From contig JAVIAB010000047.1 in assembly GCA_032433765.1 (NCBI GenBank), forward strand, positions 16,223,107 through 16,287,106: a stretch of DNA of 64,000 bases, read 5' to 3'. Positions 33,947-44,629 of this stretch are shown here, piece after piece. The notes under the pieces are model-generated. The model searched no databases and was not told where the DNA came from. It worked only from the letters and a program-made list of their open reading frames with translations. A program made the position numbers and the translations under genes. Position 1 is the first letter of the stretch. Each line of letters begins with the position of its first letter. This stretch comes from Megaustenia siamemsis (taxonomy: Eukaryota > Mollusca > Gastropoda > Stylommatophora > Ariophantidae).

Positions 33947-34142
33947 ATTGTAATCAAATGTTAATGTATTTGTTTTTATTTGTGGGAATGTGTTGCATTG
34001 TGTTATGCACCTCAGATCCAGTGCATCGCATCTTCAGTTTGTGTTTTGTTGCAAGTGTTATTGTAAGTGCTGTTTCAAGTTAATTGTAGAAAGTAGCAAA
34101 CAAAACTGAGAGTTGCTCACTGTTGCGTCTGTTTGATGGCAG

Positions 34143-34318
34143 ACTTGAATGTTGTGGACCATGAAGGAAAGACAGCCCTACACCATGCAATCATAGGGGA
34201 GTTTGCAGATTTGGTCTCAACTCTTGTGTCTAAGGAAGTCTCTCTGACGATTGCTGATAACGCTGGCATGATGCCTCTACATACAGCTGCGGAGATTGGT
34301 TCTGTGAGGATCATGGCG
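34143..34318 (+). CDS. TRPA1-like ankyrin gene, exon 3
   Basis: The acceptor TTTGATGGCAG ends at 34142 and the donor GTATGT starts at 34319. The first two bases (AC) complete the GAC codon begun by the last base of exon 2, and the exon ends in phase 0. It encodes two ankyrin units: DLNVVDHEGKTALHHAIIGE then FADLVSTLVSKEVSLTIADN and AGMMPLHTAAEIGSVRIMA. Both have the expected T-A-L-H / M-P-L-H turn-helix signature and 33-residue spacing. The frame runs on in exon 4 as IMA-IILPSYQNLSLKAKGG. Confidence 0.88.
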
Positions 34319-34407
34319 GTATGTCTTTTTCAACTGTTTTTTTTTCTAACTAACCTTTCTTTAGCTCTCCCTTTCTTCTCTCTAACCCTGTCTGCGCGGA
34401 CATAGAG

Positions 34408-34890
<483 letters not shown>

Positions 34891-35498
34891 CACACACAAA
34901 ACTACAATGTTATCAGTCTCAAGATGCCATTTAGTGAAGTTTGGAGGCTGTTGAGAGGCCAAAGAAAATCTGGCATATAACAGTGTCAGCAAAGATTAAT
35001 ACAGGGTGTCTCAGTGGCAACATAACTGCAGCATTTCTTCAATAATTCTAAGGCCATTGATGATGTTGCAATGAAATTTGAATGGGAGTCTATTTATTAT
35101 GTTAGAAACATGTTGGTTGTATATGTGTATATGTGTGTGTGTGTGAGTGTATGGAGCCTAATTGTTGTGACATGTCAGCCTGACACGCTTTTCTTCTGAT
35201 CTCTGTTATTTGGCTAAGGGTGCCTACACAATACAGTTGTTGTTTGTGAGTGTTAGTGCACAGTTCCTGTGAGCTCACACCGGGTAGCATTTTTAAGATA
35301 TGTGAGCTACCTGGAAATGTCTGGCTCTATAGCGAGTGAGTCACCTCATTTGAATTAGCTCTAGGACGCCCTGCAAAAAATGGCTGGGGTTCACACATAG
35401 CGGTTGGGCTTTGTTGTTGCCTACACGATGTGGCAGAGCAGATTGTCAGTTGACTATTTTGTGATCAAGGAAAGGGGAGAGAAGGTGAACGACATTAC
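34891..35498. other. No gene recognised
   Basis: Intron sequence with a short GT run at 35127-35144; nothing else recognised. Confidence 0.4.
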
Positions 35499-35761
35499 TT
35501 AAAAATAAGTAAAGTAAAGAACCCCATCATGCCAAGTGGCAAATAGGGAATATGGTGTTTGTGACTATAATTTTGATAGACCTTCGGCACATGATTTTTG
35601 AGGTAATGCGGTCGGTATTACACCCGTGCTGCTTTACTTTTCCAGAAAAAAATCCAGTACCCATTAAGGCTGGGTGAACCCAGAAGGCGTTGGTCAGGAT
35701 CGAATCCAACCTCTTGTTCTTTGTAGTCGAGTTCACTAACCACTGAGCTATTGCAGCTCCC
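35499..35761 (-). mobile_element. SINE1 (tRNA-derived), copy 3
   Basis: Minus-strand head GGGAGCTGCAATAGCTCAGT, B-box-like GGTTGGATTCGATCC region and body as in copies 1 and 2, more diverged. The target duplication is not clear (at most GACATT). Confidence 0.8.
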
Positions 35762-35937
35762 ATTGACATTGCATATTCTCCATTAATTGTGTTGGTTAAT
35801 CATTCCGTAGCATTGTGTATATATGAAAACACTTATGAAAGAACATGCTGTGTACTAGTGTGCCAAGATGTAACCAAAGAAATATCTAATAAGGTTGTTG
35901 TTGTTAGCAAGCAAATTATCATACTTACAATTTTACA

Positions 35938-36200
35938 TGGAAGACTGGGTGGTCTAGAGGTAAGGTGTTTGCCTCTGGACAAGAATGTCCCAGGTTTGAA
36001 TCCCACAACAGGCATTGGGAGTTTTTCACTTGAATCACTGGTTTCTTTGTGTCTTCCCCCCCCCCCTTTCCAATATCTCTAACCCTCTCAAATAACGACT
36101 GAAAACTTTGTGTACTCTGCACATGTTAAAGAACCCTTGGCAGTTAACAGTTGACAAGAGCTGGCCAAAGTGGCCACTGCCCTTGGCAAAACTTCATGAT
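35938..36200 (+). mobile_element. SINE3 (tRNA-derived), copy 2
   Basis: Head GACTGGGTGGTCTAGAGGTA with B box GGTTTGAATCCC, then a body ending CTTGGCAAAACTTCATGATC. A poly-C run (36057-36066) interrupts it. Confidence 0.8.
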
Positions 36201-36794
36201 CGAATCTAGGTAGCTTAGTTGGCTGTGCGATCTAGCAATTGTTTCTCATGGCAAGACGCTGTGTCGAGGAGTACGAGTTCAATCGTGCCTCGGGCTGTCT
36301 ATTGTTCTTTGTTTTTTTTTGTTGTTGATTATTTGTGATTTTTTTTTCAGTTGTAAACATACCTCTTCTCCTGAATTTTTTTTTTTTTTTTTTTTTTTTT
36401 TCCCCGCGTTTGTCAGCTTTTACCTCTGAGAGAGAGTCCCTAGAGACAAGTAACTGAATTTTGCATGTTAATCTGTTTTTCCCTGGCAGCCGTGTGCACA
36501 GTGGTCCCTCGCTGCACAGGTAGATAACTCCAACTTCGGAGGTACTCATATTTTTCCGTCCATGAGTAATTGATGTTTCAAGCTGGGCCTTGCTGCTGAG
36601 ACCAGGGGCGGTTGCCGCAGAGAGAAATCATAAATAAAAATCCCAACTAGCTGGGGTTTTAACCCACAACCTCTCTGTCTTGAGGCCGTTTCCCCTGAAG
36701 TGATTCACTGATCTGTCAACTCAAAAGTTTATCTCCATAATAATATTAATTTATTATTATTTATCACCATGTTTGAATGCAGCAACTGCACATC
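36201..36794. repeat. Possible further tRNA-like SINE pieces
   Basis: TAGCTTAGTTGGCTGTGCGA and GAGTTCAATCGTGCC (36211-36295) could be a divergent A box/B box pair. 36600-36715 on the minus strand also looks tRNA-related (TCAGTGAATCACTTCAGGG, GTGGGTTAAAACCCC). No second copies are in the window to confirm them. A 30-base T run lies at about 36370-36401. Confidence 0.3.
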
Positions 36795-36965
36795 TAGCCA
36801 TAGGAGCCAAGATGCCAGACAATATCTGGGCTGAAAGTGGTCATAGCTCATAGATGACTGTTTGAGGCAGGTTCAATGGCAAGAACTGATCAAGAACCTA
36901 CTCCATCTCCCGGTGGTGCCTCTGAAAGCAGACTAATCCGTCTGTCCCAGTGAATATGAATTAGA
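36795..36965 (+). repeat. Minisatellite-flanking dispersed module
   Basis: Contains CTGGGCTGAAAGTGGTCATA (shared with 37960-37985) and GGTGGTGCCTCTGAAAGCAG plus GTCTGTCCCAGTGA (shared with 20990-21215 minus and with the downstream module at 38755). Here the two halves are contiguous. A minisatellite begins about 110 bases on. Confidence 0.55.
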
Positions 36966-37084
36966 GAGAGAAGTTGACTTTATAATCCCAAATGCCTCTG
37001 TGGAAACTGGGGGTCTCCTGGCAAGGGAGAATGGTAGTTGCTGACAAAAGTAGAAGTAGACATTGATCCACAACTGCTTAATAT

Positions 37085-37275
37085 ACTTATTTGTCACAAA
37101 CTTTTGTATATACTATTCCGGTCACAAACTTTTGTATATACTATTCCAGTCACAAACTTTTGTACATACTGTTCAGGTCACAAACCTATGATATACTGTT
37201 CAGATCACAAACCTATGAAACACAGTTCAGGTCACAAACCTATGATATACTGTACAGATCATGGAGAGGAGGTGA
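37085..37275. repeat. 28-bp minisatellite
   Basis: About seven units of a 28-base repeat (GTCACAAACTTTTGTATATA, then CTATTCCG), later units changed to CACAAACCTATGATATACTG. Confidence 0.85.
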
Positions 37276-37629
37276 CTATCATGACAATGAAAACACTGAT
37301 TGATTGGCCTCAAGTGTGTCTATCACTGGTGCAATAGATGTTTTCCAGCGTGACAATTTGAAGACCCTTGATGATTGTATTTTGGAAAATAATAGAACAC
37401 TCATCAAGGATACAATCTTGAAACTGTAAAAGTTTAGAATTCACTCTTGAACAAATAGAAGTGACAATCTGAGTGGGTAAGCTTAGTGTATGTTACAACC
37501 AACACGTTGCTGGAAACACCAGTGTGTACACATTTCATCATCTACTGAAAGTGACTTAACTACTATAGTTTTCTCCTGATTGCTGTGATGTCAACCTTAA
37601 TGATTAATTCTGCTTTTTTTCTGTTACAG

Positions 37630-37734
37630 ATTATTCTCCCTTCGTATCAAAATCTAAGTCTGAAAGCAAAAGGGGGCCTCTCACCTTTACATGTGGCAGC
37701 CATCAATAATCAAGGAAGTGTTATTATACTTCTG
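37630..37734 (+). CDS. TRPA1-like ankyrin gene, exon 4
   Basis: The acceptor TTTTTTCTGTTACAG ends at 37629 and the donor GTAAGT starts at 37735; phase 0 on both sides, 35 codons. It encodes IILPSYQNLSLKAKGGLSPL then HVAAINNQGSVIILL, one ankyrin repeat with the S-P-L-H-V-A-A core. A strong polypyrimidine tract and consensus donor support it. It joins exon 5 as VIILL-LRSGASPLNKDDHG, completing the helix-B/loop of the repeat. Confidence 0.87.
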
Positions 37735-37924
37735 GTAAGTAGACTAGTAAAAAATGGTTAGACAGATGGTTGTGGATAGACATGATCACCTATGCCAGTA
37801 GATGTGTTATTTTATGATGCTGAGAGTTAGTTCTTTCATTTACTGCAGACTGGTTGAGAGAATGAGGCAGATTATCCAGCTGTGTGATGTAGTTCAGAGT
37901 TGTACATGCATGTGGTGGCAGTGA

Positions 37925-38835
37925 TTTTTGTCGTCATAGCATATTATATGAGGGATACCTGACAGTGCCTGGGCTGAATGTGGTCATTGACTTATAGTTT
38001 ACTGCTTATGTTAGGATCAACGCTTAACATGTGATTAAGATCCTTCATCACCTCCCCACATTTTATCATTGTCCTTTACATCTCCACATTGGTTCCAGAT
38101 TCTCCTTCATCTCCCCACATTGGCTTAAGATCCTCCTACACCTCCCCGCATTGACTCCAGATTTGCTTTCACCTCCCCACATTGGCTTAAGATCCTCCTA
38201 CACCTCCCCGCATTGACTCCAGATTTGCTTTCACCTCCCCACATTGGCTGAAGATCCTCCTTCACCTCCCCACATTGGCTGAAGATCCTCCTTCACCTTC
38301 CCACATTGGCTCAAGATCCTCCTTCACCTCCCCACATTGGCTGAAGATCCTCCTTCACCTTCCCACATTGGCTCAAGATCCTCCTTCACCTCCCCACATT
38401 GGCTGAAGATCTTCCTTCACCTCCCCACTTTGGCTCAAAATCCTCCTTTACCTCCCAGCATTGGCTCAAGATCCTCCTTCACCTCCCTGCTTTGGCTCTA
38501 GATCCTCCTTCATCTCCCCACATTGGCTCAAGATCATCCTTCACCTCCCCACTTTGGCTCAAAAATCATCCTTCATCTCCCCACATTAACTCAAAATCCT
38601 CCTACACCTTCCCACATTGGCTCAAGATCTTCCTTCATCTCCACACATTGACTCAAAATCTATCTTCCTTCTTCTCCACACATTGACTCAAAATCCTCCT
38701 ACACCTTCCCACATTGGCAAAAGAACCTACTTTACCTCACCACATTGACTCTGGTAACAAACAAGTCTGCCAAGTGAGTAGGGATTGAAGAGGGAAAGCA
38801 AGCCTTGTATCCAAAAATGTCATGTAGAGGTTGGA
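37925..38835 (+). repeat. Dispersed module split by a 31-bp minisatellite
   Basis: The left half (about 37925-38030) has GTGCCTGGGCTGAATGTGGT. Bases 38035-38750 hold about 23 copies of a 31-base unit (CCCCACATTGGCTCAAGATC, then CTCCTTCACCT). The right half (38755-38835) has GTCTGCCAAGTGAGTAGGG and GGATGTGTTGGGCAAAAGGC, matching 62720-62860. A tandem array thus sits inside, or between, the two halves of a dispersed repeat. Confidence 0.7.
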
Positions 38836-39604
38836 TGTGTTGGGCAAAAGGCACATATTTAGTAACGACAATGTAACTCACATATATCCACTTAATTTCA
38901 CTTCTGCTTTATTTTTGTGGGGCACGTGGGTGTAAGAAGCAATGAACGTGCTATTAGACTTGCCAGTTAGACTGATGTTGAGTGCGGAAGGGCAGTGGAC
39001 AGCTGTGACAGTGTGAATGTCCTCTGGGTAGCTGGAAGAAAAAATGACTCCAAAAATGACCTTGAATCCACAGAAATTATCAGACATCACAAATATCATG
39101 TCTAGATGGGAGATGCCAGACAAGCATGCTATTCAGGAATTCAAAGAAAACTTACGAACCAACACAATGCTGGTGTCGTTAGTCACTACACGTTTGATGG
39201 ATATTCTTCAGAAGAGATCAAAACTAAACTAATGTCCCTTTAAATGTGGACATAGAAATAAAGACGAAGAAGAAGACAGTATTGTTTGTGTCTATATAAA
39301 TTTCATTAGTTGTAATCTGAATACTGTTTTGCTCTACTAATTTGTTTCCCTTTTGATTGTATTACAAACATTTCTACACCAATCTTAAGATAGTGCTACA
39401 GTGTACATCTCAAACTAGTATTGTTAGAGCTTATCTTCCAAATTTTATGACAAGATCATTTATGTATCAGTTTGAGATGTTTTTGAGCCTGAGCAGTGAT
39501 TGCATTGTCACATCCTTTTGAATGGTTAGCTATAGAGAGCATTTCTGAACCCCAGTAACAATCACCTTATCACTTTCTTCACTTCATCTAGACAGCTATA
39601 TATA
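38836..39604. other. No gene recognised
   Basis: Intron sequence with a 62-codon ORF at 39044-39232 that has no recognisable motif, followed by GACGAAGAAGAAGAC. Possibly a LINE scrap; not supported further. Confidence 0.35.
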
Positions 39605-39960
39605 ACTGGGGGCCTCGGTAGCCTAGTTGGGAAAACCACCAGACTGGGCTACAGATGTTCGGACAACCTATGTTCAATTCCTACTGGAAGTAGGGTGAAT
39701 TGTACTCATGGTTGAAAAAAAAAATGCCGCTGTGGTCAACCCAGCTGCTGGCAGAAAATAGGTACCAGGGTAGTAGTCTGGGAAGGTGAGGAATGCTGCC
39801 TCGCATTGTGAGTTTCGATGCTTGAAGCAACATTATCCGAAGTCTCAGAACACTTCTGTATAGGCGGCCGAGCACATATGGGTGAAAACTTGTGTGCTAA
39901 CATGCCGATTCAGGTCTTGTACTTGACCTTTACTTTTACCTTTACTTTTACCTTTAAATA
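39605..39960 (+). mobile_element. SINE2 (tRNA-derived), copy 3
   Basis: Head GGGGGCCTCGGTAGCCTAGT, B box TGTTCAATTCC, body as in copy 1 and a TTTACTTTTACCTTT tail. More diverged than copy 1. Confidence 0.86.
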
Positions 39961-40239
39961 TATACAACACTTTTGAACATTTGTAATCATATCTAATCAT
40001 TGTCTTCCCTCCTACCAATCTACTATAAAGAATATCTTTGAATTCCATTTAGAATGTCATTCTCTTCCCTGCCACTAATTTGTTTTCAAGAATATCTCTA
40101 AATCCAATTTACTATCACTCAGTCATTTCCGTTTTGTTACCACTGGTTTACTATAAAGAACATTTTTGAAAACAATAAGACTTAAATAAAAGTGTGGAAC
40201 AAAAACAGTTTGACAATCTGTGGTCTCTGTCACTTAAAT

Positions 40240-40460
40240 AAATCATCATCATTGAGTGCCATCTCCGCATCGAAGGTTGGCTACCATGGAGCGCCATTCT
40301 CTTGCTTTAATAGTGCAGGTTGTCATAGACTGATTTGTCCATCTTTTGAAATTACTCATCCATGTTAGTCTTGGTCTGCCTCTTTTACCTTGTATTATCC
40401 CTTCCAAGATTATTTTTCGTAGGCTGCTGTGTCTTTTAACTTGCCCCAAAAATCTAATTT
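40240..40460 (-). mobile_element. LINE C-terminal fragment (family F)
   Basis: Minus strand: GQVKRHSSLRKIILEGIIQG then KRGRPRLTWMSNFKRWTNQS, the basic G-R-P-R-x-x-W pattern at the C-terminus of many EN-RT LINEs. Starts with ATCATCATC, a GAT-type tail. Confidence 0.7.
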
Positions 40461-40644
40461 AAATAAACATATTGAATAAAAACAGAAAATATTAATATTT
40501 TTTTAATCTCTATTCCTTACCCATGCACTAATAATGGCCAAGCTGTTATAGTATGATTCAGCAAATATAATTTACCGCTAAAGTGCTGATGGTTTACTTT
40601 TTTTGTTTTTTGCTGGACACACTGAAGTCAACTCACTGATTGGG

Positions 40645-40925
40645 GACTGGGTGGTCTAGGGGTAAGATGTCGGCCTCTGGACAGGAAGGTCCAGGGTTTG
40701 AAACCTTCCACAGGCGGTGGGAAATTTTCACTTTGAGTACGTGGTTTCTTCGTGGCTTTACTCTCCCCTGATCTATGAGTAGTGAGATTCAATGTCTAGC
40801 CCTCTCGGATAATGGAAAAAAAATTTGAGGTCCCATATGCACTTGCACTCGTTAGAGAGCCCTCGGCAGTAAAAAGTCAAAAAGAGTAGGCCCAAAATGG
40901 CCGCTGCCTAGGCAAAAATTGTTAA
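40645..40925 (+). mobile_element. SINE3 (tRNA-derived), copy 3
   Basis: Head GGGGACTGGGTGGTCTAGGG, B-box-like GGTTTGAAACC and end GGCCGCTGCCTAGGCAAAAA. Confidence 0.8.
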
Positions 40926-41334
40926 GCAAATCTACACATGCCGATGACAGATGTGTCAGGCCTAAAGGTACGGATATTGTGGCTTGTCTGTAAACTAGTG
41001 ACACAACACATGCATGCCCACATAATGGGTGAACGCTAAGAGAAGAGAACACTGTTAAAAATATAATCTCCTGGCTTGCAGTTTTGGTGAAGATAGTATT
41101 AGTAAGAAAAAGTACTGACCCTTTCTCACCATGTAGTGTTGTATTGCTTAGAGCTGTGATTCCAAAGCACTGTGATATTAAAATACTCTTCAGCAACACT
41201 ATTACATAGTACTATCTTCACTAATATGCTACATTTGTAGGTTAAGGAAAGGCAGTTCTCTCCCACGTTGTTATTATATTTTCACAACTCCGGAACATGT
41301 GCGCATATTTCTATGGCAGAGTTAACTGTATGTA
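40926..41334. other. No gene recognised
   Basis: Intron sequence without recognisable element; a 115-codon minus-strand frame (40852-41199) overlaps the SINE end and has no motif. Confidence 0.35.
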
Positions 41335-41612
41335 AAAGTAAAAACTCTCTCCTCTGCCTTGCTAGGTGAATTGGGAATATGGTGTTAGTAACCATATTTT
41401 TCTGTAACCGTGAGCACATTTTTTGGTGATGTGGTTGGTATCACACTGGGTCGCCTTCACTTTACAGAAAAATCCTGGTTCCCAATTCTAGAGGCTGGGT
41501 GAACCCTGGAGCCTTGTCGGTCTGAAAAAAAAATCTATCGCTTCTGGGGATCAAATCCAGACCTGTCTGATTAGGAAGCGTACACACTAACCATTCAACC
41601 ATCTGAGGCTGG
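41335..41612 (-). mobile_element. SINE1-related element, diverged
   Basis: Shares the body GGGAATATGGTGTTAGTAAC, GATGTGGTTGGTATCACAC and GGCTGGGTGAACCC with SINE1, but the tRNA-like head (minus strand AGCCTCAGATGGTTGAATGG) differs. The same body with another head suggests a composite SINE family. Confidence 0.65.
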
Positions 41613-41907
41613 ATATGCTAATTAGTAAAGGAACTCACAGTGGATTCAATGTTTAATTCAACAAAGCTATTTGCAATATTTGACCACGCCAAACTGTCAG
41701 ATTTTGAAGAATTTTTATCTTGATCTGGTAATTTTTACGACAGTATTGTAATCTAGGGTTAAACAATTCACCACACACGCTTCTTCTTCAGCGATCAACT
41801 TTTGCATTACGTCTAAATCAGCTGTTGTTATGAAATAAATAGTACACTTCACAGGTTCCTGCTGGATTATGTCTGTGTGCCGTTTTTTCATTCTTTGACA
41901 GTTTACA

Positions 41908-42225
41908 CCATCATCACCATCAAGTACCGGGCCTGCTGGCATAGGTGATCATGTCTATCCACAACTTTTGATCTCGACAGTTATTTATCATTTCTGTTGT
42001 TGACCATCTGCCAAGCCATTCACTTAAGCTGTCTGGTATTTTTTCTCTTTGCTTCCCTCTATCTCTTCGTCCCTCAATTTTTCCAGTTGTTACAATATAT
42101 TCCAGTTGTTCTCTTCTCATTACATGGCAAAAAAAATGATGATTTTTTTTCCTAATATTGGAAATTAGCTCTCTTTTTGCTTTGACCTCTTTCAGAACAA
42201 AGCAAAAAGAGAGCTAATTTCCAAA
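41908..42225 (-). mobile_element. LINE family C 3' fragment with 5' inversion
   Basis: Minus-strand C 3' end (41908-42195) followed by about 30 bases (42196-42225) of the adjoining C sequence in plus orientation. Flanked by ACAGTTTACA (41898-41907 and 42226-42235). The inverted end repeats the sequence for KRELISN, forming a short hairpin. Confidence 0.85.
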
Positions 42226-42299
42226 ACAGTTTACAGTGGTGCAATTTGTAAGTTATGTTTGGGTGCTCCACAGCTGCATATGGCAGAGTCTCTAAGATT

Positions 42300-43110
42300 T
42301 ATTTTGTTAAGGCGTGCCTTGAAGTCTACAGTGCATGACCTGTACAACCCACTGTAACAGATCATGTCGTACGTTCCCTTTTGTACTACGGACTCACAAA
42401 GTCTTATTTCCGAATGGCCCTTTTGATATCAAGGAAGGCTTTACGTGCATTTCCCTGAATCTGATATACACCATCATCTGCCATCATTGTCTCAAAACAT
42501 ATATTGGCCAAACAGGCCGACACTTAGGAGACAGAATCTGTGAACACTTATATAATCTCAAATGTGATTCTGGCATTCCTGTCTCCTCCCGATTTAGATC
42601 ATCAGGCCATTATACCTCTGATGACTTCTGGGTTATTGGTGTCATCTCTTGTTCCTCTAATACCCACGGTTGGTTCACGTTGGAGAGCGCATTCATAGTA
42701 TGTTTTGGCACTCTCCAACTGTGAGGATTAAATTATTTTCACTATTTTCTTTAATCACTGGCCTCCTCTCTATTTCTTTCCATTTTCTCTCTTGCTCATC
42801 TTCCACCATGCCACCCTTATCCTCTCTCTCTTTTCCTTTTCTTCTTGTTTCCCTCATACCCTATGAGTCACCACCTTTTATTTTTCACTGTTTGGTTCCT
42901 TTTGGTCTACTTAAATCCTACCTGGCCTATTGTCTACTAATCTTTTAAACAGAAAAAAACTTTACATAAATCCTGACCACCGTCTTTTTCTACCTCTCTT
43001 TCCGTCATTTTTTTTTAGTGCTGTGTTGTGTTTTCTGGCTTGGATTTATTTGTTTAATTTGTAGTTTGTTATACCTGATGAAGGATTTTGCCGAAATGTT
43101 GTAGTTTGTC
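42300..43110 (+). mobile_element. Penelope-like element 3' part with GIY-YIG domain
   Basis: The frame 42335-42721 encodes CNRSCRTFPFV (Cys-rich linker), FDIKEGFTCISLNLIYTIIC and CHHCLKTYIGQTGRHLGDRI then CEHL, a GIY-YIG nuclease with Y-I-G, the Arg of R-I and the following region. The later conserved Glu and the terminal G-L-N motif (GGATTAAAT, one stop earlier) are visible. Penelope-like retroelements join RT to such a C-terminal endonuclease. The RT domain is absent. The end text CCTGATGAAGGATTTTGCCG is also typical of these elements. A stop at 42722-42724 region makes it inactive. Confidence 0.8.
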
Positions 43111-43430
43111 TTGTCTTTCTATTAGTTTAGCTGCTGCATACAATTTTATATTTCTTGTAAACGTTGCCTGACCTGTTCCAAGTCTAAGGTTTCTTCTGAG
43201 CTTGCTTATTGTTGTTTTTTTCCCTGGTTTGTACTTTCTGTTCAAGTTTCTTGATTCTATTGTCATGGTTTGCTTCAGAAGGGGCTTACTTCTTTGACAA
43301 CCTTGGATGAGTTGTGCAGTTTAAGTTTTTCTGCTGCCTTTGCAGATTTAACTGCCCTTTCATTTCCAGGGATGCTGCAGTTGGCTGGTGTCCACTGCAC
43401 GTCTAGTTTTTTTTTTTTTCTGGACATTAA
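43111..43430 (-). mobile_element. Possible LINE RNase H scrap
   Basis: Minus strand reads DVQWTPANCSIPGNERAVKS, the last RNase H motif (W-x-P-G/A-H/N-x-x-I-P-G-N-E-x-A), then a Lys-rich stretch. Short and broken. Confidence 0.5.
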
Positions 43431-43749
43431 GCATATGTTTTGCTATTTTTCTTTCCTTGATGTGTTTATCTATCCATCCAGCATGTTGAAAATGGAGTGT
43501 GTCAGCCACAGTGCAGGGGGAAAAAAAATTAGAAAATACATGCACATATGAGTACCAACCATGCAACCAGCTCATCTTATTCATGGTGTTGTTTCTAGCT
43601 CTCCATCATGGTACAGGACAAAGAGTCAAGTTCGCATGGTCAAGGGACTTGAACGCTTAAGATCTACCCAAATTACAATTTTATGTTGTTCAGACTTCCA
43701 ACATATGCATATTTTTGTGTGTGTTCGTATTGGTTGCTGAATTTTTCAG
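43431..43749. other. Intron sequence before exon 5
   Basis: No element recognised; ends in the pyrimidine tract and acceptor of exon 5. Confidence 0.4.
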
Positions 43750-43858
43750 TTACGTAGCGGAGCCTCTCCATTGAATAAAGATGACCATGGCAATTACCCA
43801 ATCCATAGTGCGACCAAGAGTACTGCCAATAATGCCATAGAAGCTCTAGTAGAAGGAG
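43750..43858 (+). CDS. TRPA1-like ankyrin gene, exon 5
   Basis: The acceptor GAATTTTTCAG ends at 43749 and the donor GTACAG starts at 43859; enters in phase 0 and leaves with one base (G). It encodes LRSGASPLNKDDHGNYPIHS then ATKSTANNAIEALVEG. The N-Y-P-I-H-S-A repeat core and the A-I/T-x-E-A/V-L helix following it are close to the corresponding repeat of insect TRPA1 as I remember it. It joins exon 6 to give VEG-AVYMGINKSLLMSLRD, a longer inter-repeat loop, also a feature at this place in TRPA1. Confidence 0.87.
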
Positions 43859-43959
43859 GTACAGTTTATGGGTTTGAAGTGTCAGGTGTTCTATTTATGT
43901 GGTACCCATAAGTGTATATAGAATGTCTTTTTGTATAAAAGTCTTATTTGTGTACAGTA

Positions 43960-44240
43960 TGCCTGTTTATGTGGTAGTAAAATGTCTCCTGCGTTGGATG
44001 TTTTTGTAGCCATGTGTGTCCTATTCACATATTATGTAGTAGTGTGTATACTGTTTATGTGGTAGTAAAATGTCTCCTGTGTTGGATGTTTTTGTAGCCA
44101 TGTGTGTCCTATTCACAGATTATGTAGTAGTGTGTATACTGTTTATGTGGTAGTAAAATGTCTCCTGTGTTGGATGTTTTTGTAGCCATGTGTGTCCTAT
44201 TCACAGATTATGTAGTAGTTTATGTGTGTATACTGCGCCT
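43960..44240. repeat. Three tandem units of about 88 bp
   Basis: Units contain GTGGTAGTAAAATGTCTCCT and GGATGTTTTTGTAGCCATGT; copies 2 and 3 almost identical. Begins about 100 bases after the exon 5 donor. Confidence 0.85.
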
Positions 44241-44379
44241 ATTTGTGTGGTAGTCAAATGTAAAATGCCCAGTGTTTGTGTATTTGTAGTAATATATATG
44301 TCATGCGTGCAGCATGTATGGTAATATTATGTATATGTGTTGTTTGTACCTTTTTTTTGAGATAGCCATATGTGTGTAC

Positions 44380-44625
44380 AGTGTGTCTGCTTGTGTGATA
44401 GCCCTATGTGTTATGTACATATCTTTCTGGTAGTCATCTCAGGTAGCCATATGTGTGTACAGTGTACATGACTTTCTGGTAATCATCTCTGGTAGCCATG
44501 TGTGTACAAAGTACATGTCTTTCTGGTAATCGTCTCTGGTAGCCTTATGTGTGTACAGTGTACATGTATTTCTGGTAGTTGTCTCTGGTAGCCTTATGTG
44601 TGTACAGTGTAATAAGGTTTCCAGC
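44380..44625. repeat. About 49-bp tandem units
   Basis: Roughly five units with GTAGCCATATGTGTGTACAG and ACATGTCTTTCTGGTAATC, adjoining the large array at 44630. Confidence 0.8.
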
Positions 44626-44629
44626 TTAT

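Noticed and set aside
40852..41199. 115-codon minus-strand ORF
   Set aside because: Overlaps the end of a SINE3 copy and shows no motif or plausible exon borders.
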